DNA from: Trogon surrucura
Taxonomy: Eukaryota > Chordata > Aves > Trogoniformes > Trogonidae
Reading direction: 5' to 3'
Assembly (NCBI GenBank): GCA_020746105.1
Contig: CM036622.1
Coordinates: forward strand, 14,613,987-14,677,986
DNA: 64,000 nt
The notes under the pieces were generated by a model, which searched no databases, had not been told where the DNA came from, and saw nothing but the letters and a program-made list of their open reading frames with translations. Of this stretch, positions 24,460 to 37,659 are shown in pieces; position 1 is the first letter of the stretch; each line of letters starts with the position of its first letter. A program made the translations under genes and the position numbers.

Positions 24460-27269
24460 TTTCTATCTGCTACATTACATGGTATTAACAGGAAGGTAAT
24501 TATGCTGACCTCTGTGGGATTCACTGGACTGAAAGGTGAGAAATGAGTTGGCAACATTTTTCTTGCTTCTCTGGAGAAGGAATGCTCATCACTGCTTTTG
24601 CAGCTATTGCCAGGTTTTATTCCAACTATTAGAAATACATTTTCCTTATTTAAGTATTAGCTGAGAAAGAATCCACATTTCTGGAACCATTCTGAGCTAG
24701 CTGACGTGATTTCAACACTAGTAAGGAAACAGCTCTTGCTTTCAAAGCCCTTGAGCAGGTAAATGAGGGGGATTCTTTGTCAGCATGTCCCAACATGCTG
24801 TCTCTGGCATTGCTTGTGCCTGGATTCTGGTTATTCCAGGAACACAAATAAAGGTCTCTGGATGACAACTACGGGGTTTGAAAGAGAATCATGATTTTAC
24901 AGCTTTCTCACTTGGCAGCTCCTATGTGTACTGGCTTTTGTGGAGGCAGTATTAATGCTACTGGAGAGGGGTGAAAAGTTAATCCTTAGGTGGCTGTTTG
25001 GGCTTTGTTTAGTTTTGTCTGTTTTAGGCTGCCCGCAAAGCACTTTGTTACCCTTGGTATCCAGGCAAGGGATGGAAGGAAAGACTTGCACTAGGCTTTG
25101 GAGATTCTGTGTAAAATTTCTGAGGGAGGTGGAGGCGAAGAAGTCTCTCAAAGATCAATCTTTCTGTGTTATCATGGCTTTTAGTAGCTCATTATAGCTT
25201 CCAGGCAAGAAAAACAAAACAAAACAAGCCCCCAAAAGCCCCCCCAAACCCAAACAAACCTGAAGGATTGTCAGTAGTTTTTGAGGGTGTCTCTTCAAGG
25301 ATTTTAAACCCACCAAAATATTCCTGATTTACTTAAGGCTGAGAATGATTCATCCTCTAGGGTTCACAAGCAGTGTTAGTGCACTGGCAGTGGAGTAGTC
25401 CATGACCAATCTGAACTAAACTGAATTTTTCTTTTTCAAAAGTCTTCCCATTCACGGAAGCACACAGTCTGATCATTTTAGCAATAGAAAAGCAAAAAGA
25501 ATAAATTAGCAATTGCGTGCTACCGTACATTTAAAATGTGATGAACGTTTATGAAGGTGGATTTGTTCCTTAGCTGGTCCAGCTTTCTTTCAGAGAACAG
25601 TTATTGATTATGGGATTGCATGCAGTTATTTATCTACCTTTCTCATTCTCACCAAAAGTTATATGCAAAATACTTCTGGGGATCTTGCTGCTCTGTCAAT
25701 ATAAGTCAGTTTGGATTTTTGCTGTAGGTCCTACAGTATTCTCAAAAGCAAATGGAAATCTTGTTTGCAGGAGCTAGGGCTTCATGTACCTTCTTTCGCA
25801 ACTGTTTTAAAAGCAAAAATGTGTAGAGAAGTCTTACCCTATCTAAATAAATGTGAATGCACCAATACAAAGTCCTGAGCCTTTTACAAACATTATATAT
25901 TGCTTTACTTAATAGACCCAAAACCTTAACTTATGTTAAACTACATAATTCACTCCATCTGTCTTCTCCCACCAATTTGTTAGACTCACATGACAGGCGT
26001 AACTTGTTACTCTGCTCTTTCTCTCCCTCCCAGTGACTCTGAGCATGATCCCATGTAGCTCCAGTGGGCACAGGCTGGAGGAGAGTTTCAAACGTGAAGT
26101 CCTTTTTGTGGGAGTGAAGAGGCATAATAAAGCAGAGTAAATTTTCCCATGTGTTCACTCTGAAATAGTTCCTCTCTGAGGAACTCTTACAATACCGGAG
26201 CAGAGCACCAAGGAACAGCTATTATATTTCATCTATACTGACCAGAGTTCTTATGCAAGAATATGCATAAGAGTAATCAGCAGAGATAGTAGTTGTGGTC
26301 CTCTCTCTGTGAGGTACAAAATACTGTTCTGGTGTGATGGTTAATGGGTGAATATTTATTTAAGACATTTCCCTGAAATCACAATAGGTAAGCTCAAAGA
26401 AGTAAGGGAAGAGCATAAATTGGAAAAAAGCATGTATTCTCTCACTGGCTTTATCTTGTTAGCTTGCTTCTGGACCATTGTTTTATATTTCCTTGAAAAT
26501 CCAAACCAGTAATATATTCTTCTAGGAAACTCCTTGAGTGATTACAAGTTTTCTACTACGCTATAAAGGTCGAGATGAACAGGTTTTTCTTGGGTGGCCA
26601 ACTTGTACTGACTAGTAAAACATGGGTTAAACTAGACTCTGTATCACAGCCTTTGCATGGGGCAACTCTTCATTAATATAGTATTCTGCTTGGGATCACT
26701 AGTGGCCATCAATGCAATATTTCTTCCTGACTTGTATCATCTCCTCAGCCAGATCCGAGGTTCCAGACCACATTTTGCGAGGCAGTTGGAGTTTGAACTG
26801 TCATGAAGTCTCTGTGTTTTCTGGCTTTTGAATAATAGTTTCATGCTCTCTGAGCAGAACAGTAATTAATGAGAATTTTATTATAAGTGTTAATGAAATG
26901 AAGTTTTCTTTGTACAACTCTTTGAAGGCTGTTTCTGACCTATGAACAACACAAATACAAGCATAGTCTTTTAAGTGGCATAGAAAATGGTTCATTTAAA
27001 GCTTACTGTACAACATTTCAAGTAGTTATTCAAATATAGTCCAGAAATATGAATAATTACACCTTTAAAACTCTGTTCAGACATTTCACTGGGAATATTT
27101 TCCATTGTGATAACTTAGAGGATGGACTTAAGTTCTTCCAGACTTAGTTTTTAAGGAAACTGCTAATCAATCTGTGCACAGAGAACAAGATGGAGGAGGG
27201 AGGAGAGATTGTTACTTTTTTATTCGTGGAGCTACCTAGTGATGAGTGCAATATTTTCATTTGTTAGAA
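24456..27269. other. Unique sequence, no gene recognised
   Basis: The segment holds an A/C-rich low-complexity stretch (about 25205-25260) and a 9-bp perfect inverted repeat TCTTATGCA/TGCATAAGA at 26249-26257/26264-26272. No gene or named transposon is seen. Confidence 0.55.
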
Positions 27270-27818
27270 CCATAGAATCGTATCGTCTGGAAGAAACCTA
27301 GAAGATCATTAGCCTTTGTCCCAGCCCTACCAACCCACTAAATGATTCCCCTCAACACAACATCCACCCGTCTCTTAAACACCTCCAGGGATGGTGACTC
27401 AACCACTTCCCTGGGCAGCCTGTTCCAATGTCTGACAACCATTTCAGTATAGCAATTCTTCCTAATATCTAACCTGGACCTCCCCTGGCGCAATTTAAAT
27501 CCATTTCGCCTTGTCCTATCACTCTTCACTAGGGAGAACAGACCAACTCCCGACTCTTTACAACCTGCCTTCAGGTAGTTGTAGAGAGCGATGAGGTCTC
27601 CTCTCAATCTTCTCTAGGCTAAGCAGCCCCAGATCTCTCAGCCTTTCCTCATAAGACTTATTTTCTAAGCCCTTTACCAGCTTGACAGCCCACCTCTGTA
27701 CCCTCTCCAGCATCAAGATGTCCCTCCTGTATGAGGGGCCTGAAACTGGACACAGTACTCAAGGTGTGACCTCACCAAAGCCAAGTACAGGGACATGGTC
27801 ACCTCCCTGCTCCTGCTG
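27270..27818 (-). mobile_element. CR1 LINE, 5'-truncated, minus strand
   Basis: Read on the minus strand, this is about 550 bp of CR1: the end of ORF2 followed by the 3' untranslated region, ending at about 27270 with GATTCTATGGTT, a form of the CR1 terminal octamer. The frame at 27607-27338 (minus) encodes '[16 protein letters not shown]' and '[27 protein letters not shown]', typical of the ORF2 C-terminus. Further 5' the frame is broken by indels. The type differs from the 52.7-kb group (FKLRQGR versus LKLEHKR in the equivalent place) and fits an older subfamily. It lies in the opposite orientation to all other clear CR1 copies in the window. The 5' (right) boundary is approximate. Confidence 0.93.
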
Positions 27819-28847
27819 TAAGGAAGTTTTAATCTGCATTTTGAATGTGCCATTATCATCTTCAGAATTTTGCCAACACCCTATTCTAATATTTTTTTGC
27901 ATTCTTGTCTGTAGATGGAATTTTAGGAAGAAACTAAAAAGAATGTGACACAGAAGGTAAAAGTCAAGATTAGACCGTGGTAAGGAATGTAGCAGAGTGC
28001 ATATGTTAGTACAAGCTATAGGACATGAGTTTACTTATAGAAAGACTGAACTGCAAGACAGAAAGGAATGTAATGCCATCTCTCCTATATTTATGCTTTC
28101 TTATCAGTAATATCCAAATAAAAATAGCTTTCTAAAGGAGATAACTGAAGAAAAGACATTTTCAGGATTTGGATCCTAGTTCTGAAGCAGAGAAGACGTA
28201 AGCCAAACCTTTGACTAAACTTACTTCACTGAGATTTTCCATAAATTTTAGGCCTGTCCTACTTCATGCACACTTAGAACATCAGGCATAGCCCTCAAAG
28301 AGGTAAAACTATTAGACGGAATCTGGACGATACCTTGTCTTGGCATGACTTGTGTTTAAATCAGATTCAAGATTCTCAGCCTCTCTCTAGAAATCCTTCT
28401 TACATATAGAATATGCTTCAGTTGTAAATTGAACTGAGCTCAAAAAACCAAGGCTTTAGGAACCATAACAGGGTTTTATGCAGGTATTTCAACAAGTATA
28501 TTGACTTATTACTCTATGTATAATATAAATCCACCAAAATGTAGTTGTTTATATTTTCTCAGCTATATTAATTCTCTTACTGATATTTATGTTGTCTGCA
28601 TCAAAATTGTGAGCTACATATTTTATGAACACAAAAGCAAATCTTCAGAATTGTTTGAAAAAGGTGATTTTATGACTGAGTTATAATCTTGGGCTCTAGG
28701 AGATGTGAATTTAAACCTTGTTTCTTCCTCAGACATTTTTGTTTGACGTGATTCAAGGGCTTTGACCTTTCTCTTCATCTTTGTAAACAAAAAGAGAAAC
28801 AAAAAAACCCCAACAACTTTTTTTTTTTTTCTTTTGAGGGGTGGGGG
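27819..28847. other. Unique AT-rich sequence, no gene recognised
   Basis: No coding or repeat feature is identified except a T13 run with flanking A/C-rich bases at about 28799-28834. Confidence 0.55.
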
Positions 28848-28872
28848 CAGTATGTGAAGTCTTCACATACTG
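28848..28872. repeat. 25-bp near-perfect palindrome (12-bp arms)
   Basis: The arms CAGTATGTGAAG (28848-28859) and CTTCACATACTG (28861-28872) are perfect reverse complements around one central T. With such a small spacer it cannot be a microRNA-type hairpin; a cruciform or a dimeric protein site would be possible. For equal base use, a perfect 12-bp arm pair with spacer 0-10 is expected about 0.04 times in 64 kb. It follows a T-run and a G-rich stretch and sits in no recognised transposon. Confidence 0.95.
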
Positions 28873-31241
28873 TAGAAATACCAGCAATTTACCATCAACT
28901 TTTAAAGTTGCAAATTCACAGAAGTACTTTGTCACCTTTGTACCCGAGGATGTTAACAGATATGTCAGAACATATATGACCAGTCAGATGCATTTCGAAT
29001 ATTAATAAGCAACCAAGAAAGTAAAACTTTTTACTTTTACTTTTTATCTGTTATTCTTGAAGAGTAGGAAGGTCGGAATTGTACACAACAGTTTACTAAG
29101 TGTTCTACAACAGTAAACAAGGAGGAGAGGGCAGAAGAAGAGTGAAAGGAGAGCTGAAGTCAGTAAACAACTTGCTGTGCATTACTCGCCCAGTTCTAAA
29201 AAATGGCAACATATCACAACCCTGTGAGGTTACCTCTTGGCAATTCATACTGGAAGGAGGAGCAGGGTGGTTCTGTATCACCAGGAATTGATGAGATTTC
29301 TGCAGTTGTCATCTGCAGCTTGTATATTATCACAGAAGTACAGCTCTTATGACCTCAAAGTTCCTCCTTTGTGTTCCAGATCTTTATGTCTCCTCACCAC
29401 TGCCTAATTAAGTGATATTATTTTATGAAACACAGATGTACATTAGGGACCAGACTGAAATTATCAGAGCTGCTTTATTTGCATCCTACTTTGAATCCAG
29501 GTCTCTAGAATTGGGAACTGGCAATTGTGTTAACCCATAATTTACTAAAACCCAATTTGTCTTTAAATTGGGTATCCTTCCCTCCTCCCCCCCCCCTTCC
29601 TCCTTAAAATTTCTATTTGTCTGCAGAGCCTTTGTAAAGAAGTAACAGCTTAGTTTGCTGGGACTACTTTTTTATCACAGCAAAACCTAATGAAAATTAA
29701 TTGGTAGCGCTGCAAGCTTTCTTTTCAGGCTATTGCAATCTGGATATTTTTGCAGACTGCAGCAGCCCCTAGTTTATCCATTATTTAGCACCTTCTGGGA
29801 CTTGAAACTACCATGAGGCGCTTGCTTTCCAGGTGTCCCATTAGGTATACTTATAGCTGGGTAACCACAAAACCCTAATTTGGTTAACCAAACTGGATGC
29901 TAGTTGGCACACCATTACAGATTTCCCACTAATATCTCTGGCTGAGAAGGAATTCAGCAGCTAACAAAAGTAGTTAAGCATCTACCATTAAGAGTGAAGA
30001 GAAATCCTTTCATAAATTTAATTAGCTTTACATTTCTAAAATGCTTAAGGATCACTTAAAATCCACAGATGCTCTTGAAAGAGGCATGGTTCACTGCACA
30101 GACAGTCGTAATATTTCCTGATCTGAGCACAGCTGAAGAGATATGCAGCTGACGTAGCTTTGGAAGGTCACAGTTGCTGTATTTACTGGAGCTTATTATT
30201 AGCTGGAAACTCTATTTTTGCTATCAAGTGCACTTGTCAAATCCAGGCTTGTTGTCAGAGGGCAGTGAAGAAGTGATATTCCCTGAGAAGCTGTCCTTCT
30301 TATGACCGTTCAATAGTATCCCTAAATGAAGATTTAATGTATTTCGAATGGAAAACAGAATCTGTGTTCCATCCATTTTGAGTCAGGAAAAAACAAAAGG
30401 ATAAGTGGCATTCAGCCTTCTCTCCATGGATAAATTTCTGCAGAGCAGCAGGACTTTGGCAGCAGAGCTCTCTTCATAAAGCACACCATTTTCGTAAACT
30501 ACAGGAGGGTTTGTGGGGTCATTTTTCTCCTTTCTCTTTTTGGAAGCAGAAATAACCCAAAGAGTGTATCCTGGGAGGTACTCACTTCAGTGATTCCTGA
30601 AATTCTCTCCTTTACTTTCTGGCTTTAATTTTGTTATCTAAGTATAATTTTCTTTCCTTTCCATGTGTTGTACATCTGCTCTACAGGCTCCAGCCAGGAG
30701 AATAACCATATGGGGACATGAAAATCTCCACTGCATTGATGCCAGAAGACAAGTTTACGTTCATTCCAAATGGCATCTAACGATGCTTGTCCATTTTCCC
30801 TTTACCTCCCTTCCAGTGACTTAAATCTGTGATGTTTTCTAAAACACACAAGGAAAAAAAAAAGACCTGATTACAAATTGAAAAATATTCCTTAGAGTGC
30901 TGGAATTTGGATGATCAATGAATTTTACTTTACAGTACTTGTACGACTGAGCATTTTCTGTTTCTTTCTTTGTAAGGTAGCAATTACTGCACAAGGACTA
31001 ATTCTCCTTCTGACTGATCTCAGTACTTTTCTTCATTTTGACTCATGACAGATTTCTTCCCCCAACTTGCATAGAGGTAATATTCTCTGTAGGAGTGAAA
31101 ATCATTCAGCTAAAATTTCTCCAGTGTCTGGTGCTCTCATTAGGTAAATACCTCACCTGCTGCACTATTCTTATAATTGCAGTGGTGATTGGAAGTGGTA
31201 TGAAAATACCGTGTGGGTGTTGCAAAAAGAGGCAATCAACA
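28873..31241. other. Unique sequence, no gene recognised
   Basis: No gene or transposon is recognised. A perfect octamer ATTTGCAT lies at 29477-29484, and a 9-bp inverted repeat ACCCAATTT/AAATTGGGT at 29550-29558/29565-29573. A 14-bp palindrome TTTGGTTAACCAAA lies at 29879-29892. The repeat-free block 29400-30260 is a candidate for conserved non-coding sequence on style alone. Confidence 0.5.
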
Positions 31242-31271
31242 TCAGCCCAGCTTGATCCAAGCTGGTGCTGA
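31242..31271. repeat. Hairpin-forming sequence, 13-bp stem with one bulge
   Basis: TCAGCCCAGCTTG (31242-31254) pairs with CAAGCTGG, a bulged T, and GCTGA (31258-31271) around a 3-base ATC loop. It is GC-richer than its surroundings. No run of T follows that would suggest an RNA polymerase III terminator. Confidence 0.8.
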
Positions 31272-34200
31272 GTCGCTGACTCTACCTGGGAAGGTGTAGT
31301 TACTTTTTGTTGGTTGTGCATGACTGCTTGTCATAAAATGAAAGGCTAAAGAAAACGATCGTATCATCGTGAACAGAATGGCATTTAGAAAAAGTAATAA
31401 TAATCAAAAGTCCCGGCTGTGCTTGAGTGAAAGTAGCCAAGCACTGATTGCTTTCTAAAGGACTCAGACTGTGTGATATACACTTGTTTTTATAGCTGTG
31501 TGAAAGCACATGTGAACTTGTGACAGACATGGGCTTGACCTAAAGGTCTGACCTGACAGAAATTTGGTATGTGGAATTCATTTTCATGCAGCAAAATCCA
31601 CTTTATTTGCAATGAATTGAAATAACTATTGCAAGAGTGATGCAAGCAGTAGCCACTATGCTTGCTCTCTGACACAAGGCCAGGAGCACTGCTTGATCTA
31701 GCTTGGCTGAAAACCTCCTGGTCATAGCAGCTCCACAACACAGTACTGGTTCTCATGCCTGCTTGGACTGCTAAGTCTTTGTGCTGATGTTGCTCTCTGA
31801 ATGGTGATGGCTTTGAGAGACATCTGCAAACAGAAAATTTCCCCTAGAAATTTGTTGGGATTGGCCTGGAACTGTCATTCAGACAGTGACTTCTGTCACT
31901 TCCTAGCTCTCTAAGGCTGAGCCTCTTTGTAGTTTTTTTCTAAAGCTTGATTCTTCTGGCTCAGCAGGTGTATAGAACTTCTCTTACTCTTTACAGAGGA
32001 AGAGTTAATGTTCCTGAGTCAATTTAAGGAGTCAGTTGCTTTCTCATTGCTTCACAAGTTTCTGCATCTCATTACCACTATTTTTATCCTTCTGGAGTTG
32101 TATCTTCAGCTCCTGCTCACTCACACATTTTCCAGTTTCATTGCTGATTTGCCAGATGGGAGACATAGTTAGTACTTACGGTCCAGTAACATTGAGTATC
32201 ATCAAAATCTATGCAAATAAACACTTGTTCCAAAAGTAAATGCTCTTTCATAACCCAAGTGTACCTCAGAAAGTGCAGGAGGCAGCAAAAAGAAGAAACT
32301 GCTTCCCACAGCTTCAGCCCCTTGCTGTGTGATGGTGTTACCCTCGGTGAGAGGCAGCACCAGCGTGCCTTGGCAGGGAGGCGTAGGCTGTAGTACGCTA
32401 CGTGTGCAGGGTATCAATACAGATATTAAATAGTCTCTGTCCATGTAATATTAGTCAGGTGGCAAAGTGTAAAACACACAATTTATCGATCCTTAGGAAC
32501 AAATATAACCGTAATGTCTTTCTATGGAAAAACCTGTCATTTCAGCCTTTGTTCATGATATAACTCAGTCTGGAACTGGGAATGTTTGGTGCTTATGAAT
32601 CATAAATAATACATTTGTAAATAATAACAACAATACCCAAATATAAAAAATAAGTTTGTTAATAATTATTAATAAATAATAAATCTATGATCTCTGTAGC
32701 CTCCTTGTTGATGTGACCTCTGCACCAGGCAGCTTGCTATGCTGATCAATGCCAGCGAGAGGATGAGTGTCCTCCTACTTTTGTATATTCCCTTTTTTTC
32801 TCCTGTAAATGCCCTGCTGCAGTACAGCTGCAGCTGGGGAGTTGTGGAAGTACAGTTATTAATTAAGGATGAGGTAACCACTCTAGATCAGATGTGCACA
32901 GCTCTCTGTAATCCTTAATATTTGTTTGTGTTCTCTAGTACCTTTCACAATGACACTTGCCATTTCCTTAATTGTCAAAGATGTTTTAAATTCATCTTTC
33001 TAAACTCATTTTCTCTCTTGTCTCATCCACTACCTCATGTCAGACTTAAAACATTCCTGTTCTGGCTCAGCCTCAGTATCCCTACAGTGTTTGATATATT
33101 TTCTCTGGGAAACATCTGCCAGATTCCAGAGTCATTTCCTGTTATTTCTAAATGCCAGGGTTAATGCTGGTTGTGGCTGGTTTTAGTACTGGCCTCATTA
33201 TTGTAACCATCCCTTAGAGGCTCCATTTTCTTTTTCCCTAACCTTTGGTTATTTACCCTGGTGAAAATACATCTCATTCTTATGGTGTTGAATTAACAGT
33301 GCAAATATCATCTCTAATTCTTTTAGGCATTGTCTGTCTATTTTCCTGTTCACTAGGATTGATTCCCCGGCTCTTTCCTCCCTTTAATCTTGAATGCTAC
33401 TTTTCTTATCACCATTATCAGAACTTTAATTATAAAGTACTGCTTGCTGTGACTGTGAGTGGCAGAACCTGGCCTTGAAGTAATACTTTTTGCCTCTCTT
33501 TTTTTTTTTTTAATATATAAGTCTACTTATGAATGGCTCCAGAAAGATTATATTTAAAGAAAATTGATATTGAAGCGTAATTTGATCAGTATTCCAAATT
33601 ACAGTTATTAGAGTTTAAGCAGAGTATACTTGGGGACTGTGCATACCTGTGCTGGAGAGGACAGGGAGAGAGTAATCAGCAATATTAATTTGTTACTCAA
33701 TGCTAACAAAAATAATCTTCAATATTCTTCCCTTATATATGTTTCAGGCTCATTATATTGACTGGAGATAACAGTTTGTAGCACAGAAGAATGTTATAAG
33801 CTCTTTTTCATCAGTTTCAGGAGACTGGTGATAAGTGACACAAGCTGTGGAAAAAAGTGCCAACCGTGGGAAATTATAACTTATACATTACTGAATATCA
33901 CCTTGTTTTGAATTAAATAAAGTTTATGTCCCAAGATGAAGCCTAGTTGAAAATCTATCCTTAGACTGCATTTCAGCTTCCTATAATTGAGGAAGGCAAG
34001 AAATAGAGAAAGGAAAATGCCCTTTGCTCTTGGTTGTACTGGGAAGTTTTAGTTGCCAGCGGCTGATATTTTAAGCACTTTTAGTGATCAAGAAGTATTG
34101 GTTAAATTGTACCTTTGGGTAAACATATAAAATTTTCTCTGTATGTTAAATGCTCTAAACTGAAAAGTTGCATGCCAACAAACATTTTTGTTTCTAGCTT

Positions 34201-37200
34201 TTTTTTTTCATTTTTTATTTCTTTTTCCTTTCCCTCCAAACAACTTCACTTTTTTTTCACTTTGCATTTGGTCTTCAGATCAGTTAGCAGCCAAAATGAC
34301 AGCTAGGCTGGAAATTCTGTTGTCTACTGCATGGCTTCCACTCTGCAAGATGTAATCTTTGAGGGAAGAATAACATGTCATATACTGATGTCAAATGAAA
34401 TTCCTTTAAAACTGGTGAGAACTTAGAATTTGTAAGGACTGATTCAGACATTTAAGATAGTTGAAATGTAAGTGCATATGAGACTTTATACATGGTTGCT
34501 TAAGAAGTGCAAGCAATAAAAAATTCATCACTTATGATTTCTACAGATTTATAAAGAACATTTAAATCAAGACACTGCTTGTGCTGGAAATGCAATTATA
34601 TCTAAGTAACAGTTGGTGTTTTACATTAACCCCTGCTTTAAATCAACATATTTTAAAACAACTGCATAACAAAAGTGTAAATTTAGTGGGAGTAGCCTAA
34701 AATCAATAGCAAACAAAAAAAACCCCCATTTTGTTTGAAGATTTTAGTTTTTGAAAAAAGAAACAGAAGGAAATAAAATTTCAGTAGTAATGCAAATTAT
34801 ACGTGGTTGTTGGCTGACAGATTTTTTGCTGGGTTTTTTTTCCCATGTGCACATGCCTGTTAATAGCTTTTAGTTACTGTTTCTAATGGATTTTTTTAAC
34901 TTTTATTTGGATAAATTTTAAATGGGAACTTTAGTATAGATGTTTGATGGATGTTAGTACTGGCCATTTTGCTGGACTTGTGTTTTGCCTTTGTAATTGC
35001 CCCATCTTCCTTGAAAGTTCCTTCTTTTGTGTTTTCATTTTTCTCTGAGAAGAATGAAAGACTTGGCAGGGCAATTCAACCTGACACTGTGAGCCATGGT
35101 GTGAGTCATTAGAAGAGACTGGAAGATATGCTCATTCTTGCCAGCAATTCAGCCTTTCTACAGGATGCTTGTTCAGAAGTAATAGACAACCTTTGCATTG
35201 CAATCCCTCCATCATGCCTGACTTCAACATTAGTGCCAGAATGATGGACTTTCCCACCATAAATACAGCAGCAAGTGTCAATTATTTTGAGTATTTCTAA
35301 GGGGATTTTCTTTAATCTGTTCTGCTGTCTCCTTGGTGATTTATTAATGAATACATTATTTTCATGGAAGAAAAAATATGTGCTGTTTCGCAGGGGGGAA
35401 CACAATGAGGCAAACTATTTAAGGTAGCTAACAGTGTAGTAAATTTATTCATGCTATTTCTTACGGAGTTCCCCATGGACAGGACAACTGAGAAACAATG
35501 CATGAACAGCAATTGTCCAGGTATCTTCCAATACAGATTCCATTTATTCTCAGCTCTGCCATCCATTGCTGTTACATGCTATACAAATCTCTGCAGTTAG
35601 CCCTGGTTTGTAGTTTGAAAGATGTAATAAGCAATTTGGGTTTATGATTTCTCCATCTGCTTGAGGTAGAATTGAAACTGTTGTGAGTTAACCTCAAATT
35701 TAAGCCTTCCAAAAATTCAAGCCAGGTGTCTTTAATCTTCAGAAAATCCTCTTTCTTTTCCACACAATCCCAAGTGTCTTTCTCCCACTGCTATCACTTA
35801 TGACATTGCAATGAAACAAAAAATGTATAGGGGATCTAGAACCAAACAAAAACTAACAGAAAAACCTGAAGTCAAGTGGATGTATATTAACATTGTGGAA
35901 AATTCATAAGGTGGTAAAAATAGTGTCGTGGTCTTCAGAGCACCAAAAAGTGAGGAGAACTATGACATTTTCTGGAAAATACATGAATGTTTTTCCTCTA
36001 GCAAAGTTCTATTTTCAAAAAGTATGGAGACTGAAACTTTTTGTTAGGTGATGTCCAGACAGAAGATTTTTTTTTTGTTAAATTTTAGGCAAATTAACAG
36101 AAGTGTTTGCAACTCTTCTGACACCTACACTGTCAAAATAAATATATAACCTAGGAATGGATGCTTAAGATGTTGCTTAGGGCTATTACTCCACTGAAGC
36201 AGGCAGGCTGTAGCCAGTTTTTTTACCTTTTACTAGTGTTTATGGAATTGCCTTTAATTCAGTCATGTTACTTGGTCTCTGTCAAACTCAGTAGCTATTT
36301 TTATCTAGTTCTGGAAACATGGTTTCTAGAGCAGCTTATTGCATGACATCACCTCTCAGCAGCCTGATCACCCATGGACTGCCTGCGGTCTCTGTGCAGG
36401 GAGCTTGACTCTGGGAGTCTGACAGACATGTTCCCCAGAGGACACTTGAGATTTCTCTGAGCCTGCATTTGGAAGCTCATTGGCTGCATGATCCATCAGC
36501 CTGGTCTCAAAAACAGCTATGTGCTGGTACCCAGCCATCTGGGTAGACATACCCGATGCAATTTATTTTGAATCACAACCCTGAGATTGTTCTGTGGATC
36601 GATTTCTCAAAATATTAGAGGCTGACATGAATCCAAATGGCTGGATATAAAGGTCTGGATGTTATTGCTGCCAACCATTATAAACAGTCCATTTTACTAC
36701 TTTTGGGGGGTACAAAGCCCACATTCTCTCGGGAAGAGATGGGTGTCGGCCAGTTCCAATAACCATTAGTAGATTTTTGCCATTTGCAATTTTACCAGAG
36801 CAAATTGACACAACTTTCTTGTCAATTTGTTGCCACTCTTTGGTTGTGAAAAACAGATGAGCAAATATAGCGTGGGTGTGACAGAGCGAGAAACGGGTTT
36901 TACTCCAATATTTTTGCTGGAGTTTTATGCCTTACAACCTGCTCACTAAGCTGCATGCTTGACTGAAAAGGAAATGGTGTGTTCAGTTGCTGTCAGGCCA
37001 GTGTCAACGTGATGTTCATGTTAGCGGAGATTTAGATGCAGAAATCAAACATTGGTTTGGGGAAGCAGACGTTATTGCTTAGAAGTACTGCCAACCATTG
37101 GAACTTAGGCAGCTTCTCGTTAGTCGAATGGCAGCAGATATCTACACCAGTGAACTGTAAGACAATCTAGACCTGCCAGATGTACTAATATGCCATCTTT

Positions 37201-37539
37201 GTTTCCATAATTTAACGGAGAACCAGAAAAAAGAGAGAATGTAAAACAGGTTGAAATACTTACTCCTTCACCTTCAGAAAGAAACGCTGTGCTAGGAAAG
37301 TGCAGCTATGCTCTTTCCCTAGTTGAGATAAACCATTTTCTTTTCCTTCTGAGACTAGCATAAAAAATGATGGAGGTTCTGGCTAGGTACTTCTTGAGTC
37401 GCTCTTTGCCCTTCACAATTAAGCTGTAGGGAAAGCAGCTTGGTTAAAGATGAGAGGTAATAAGAACATACAGAGACCAGACCTGACTAAAGCTCTGTCT
37501 AAGCAATATTCTTCCTTCAGTGGTGGCAAATGAGAAGTG
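31272..37539. other. Unique AT-rich sequence, no gene recognised
   Basis: No coding or RNA gene is visible. A/T-rich TAATAATTATTAATAAATAA-type sequence lies at about 32600-32690. The right edge is approximate: the first recognisable CR1 codons are at about 37545, but an older, unreadable 5' part of that element may extend further left. Confidence 0.5.
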
Positions 37540-37659
37540 ACCAGGGGAAAGGTGTAACAAGTTTAAACATGTGGAAATGGTGGAATTTAAGATCCTAAGG
37601 ACAGCAAAGAAGGGGACGCTCAACAAACTTGAAATCCTCGACTTTGGAAGAGCTGACTT

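Noticed and set aside
29879-29892. 14-bp perfect palindrome TTTGGTTAACCAAA as a regulatory site
   Set aside because: About four palindromes of this length are expected by chance in 64 kb, and it has no supporting context on its own.
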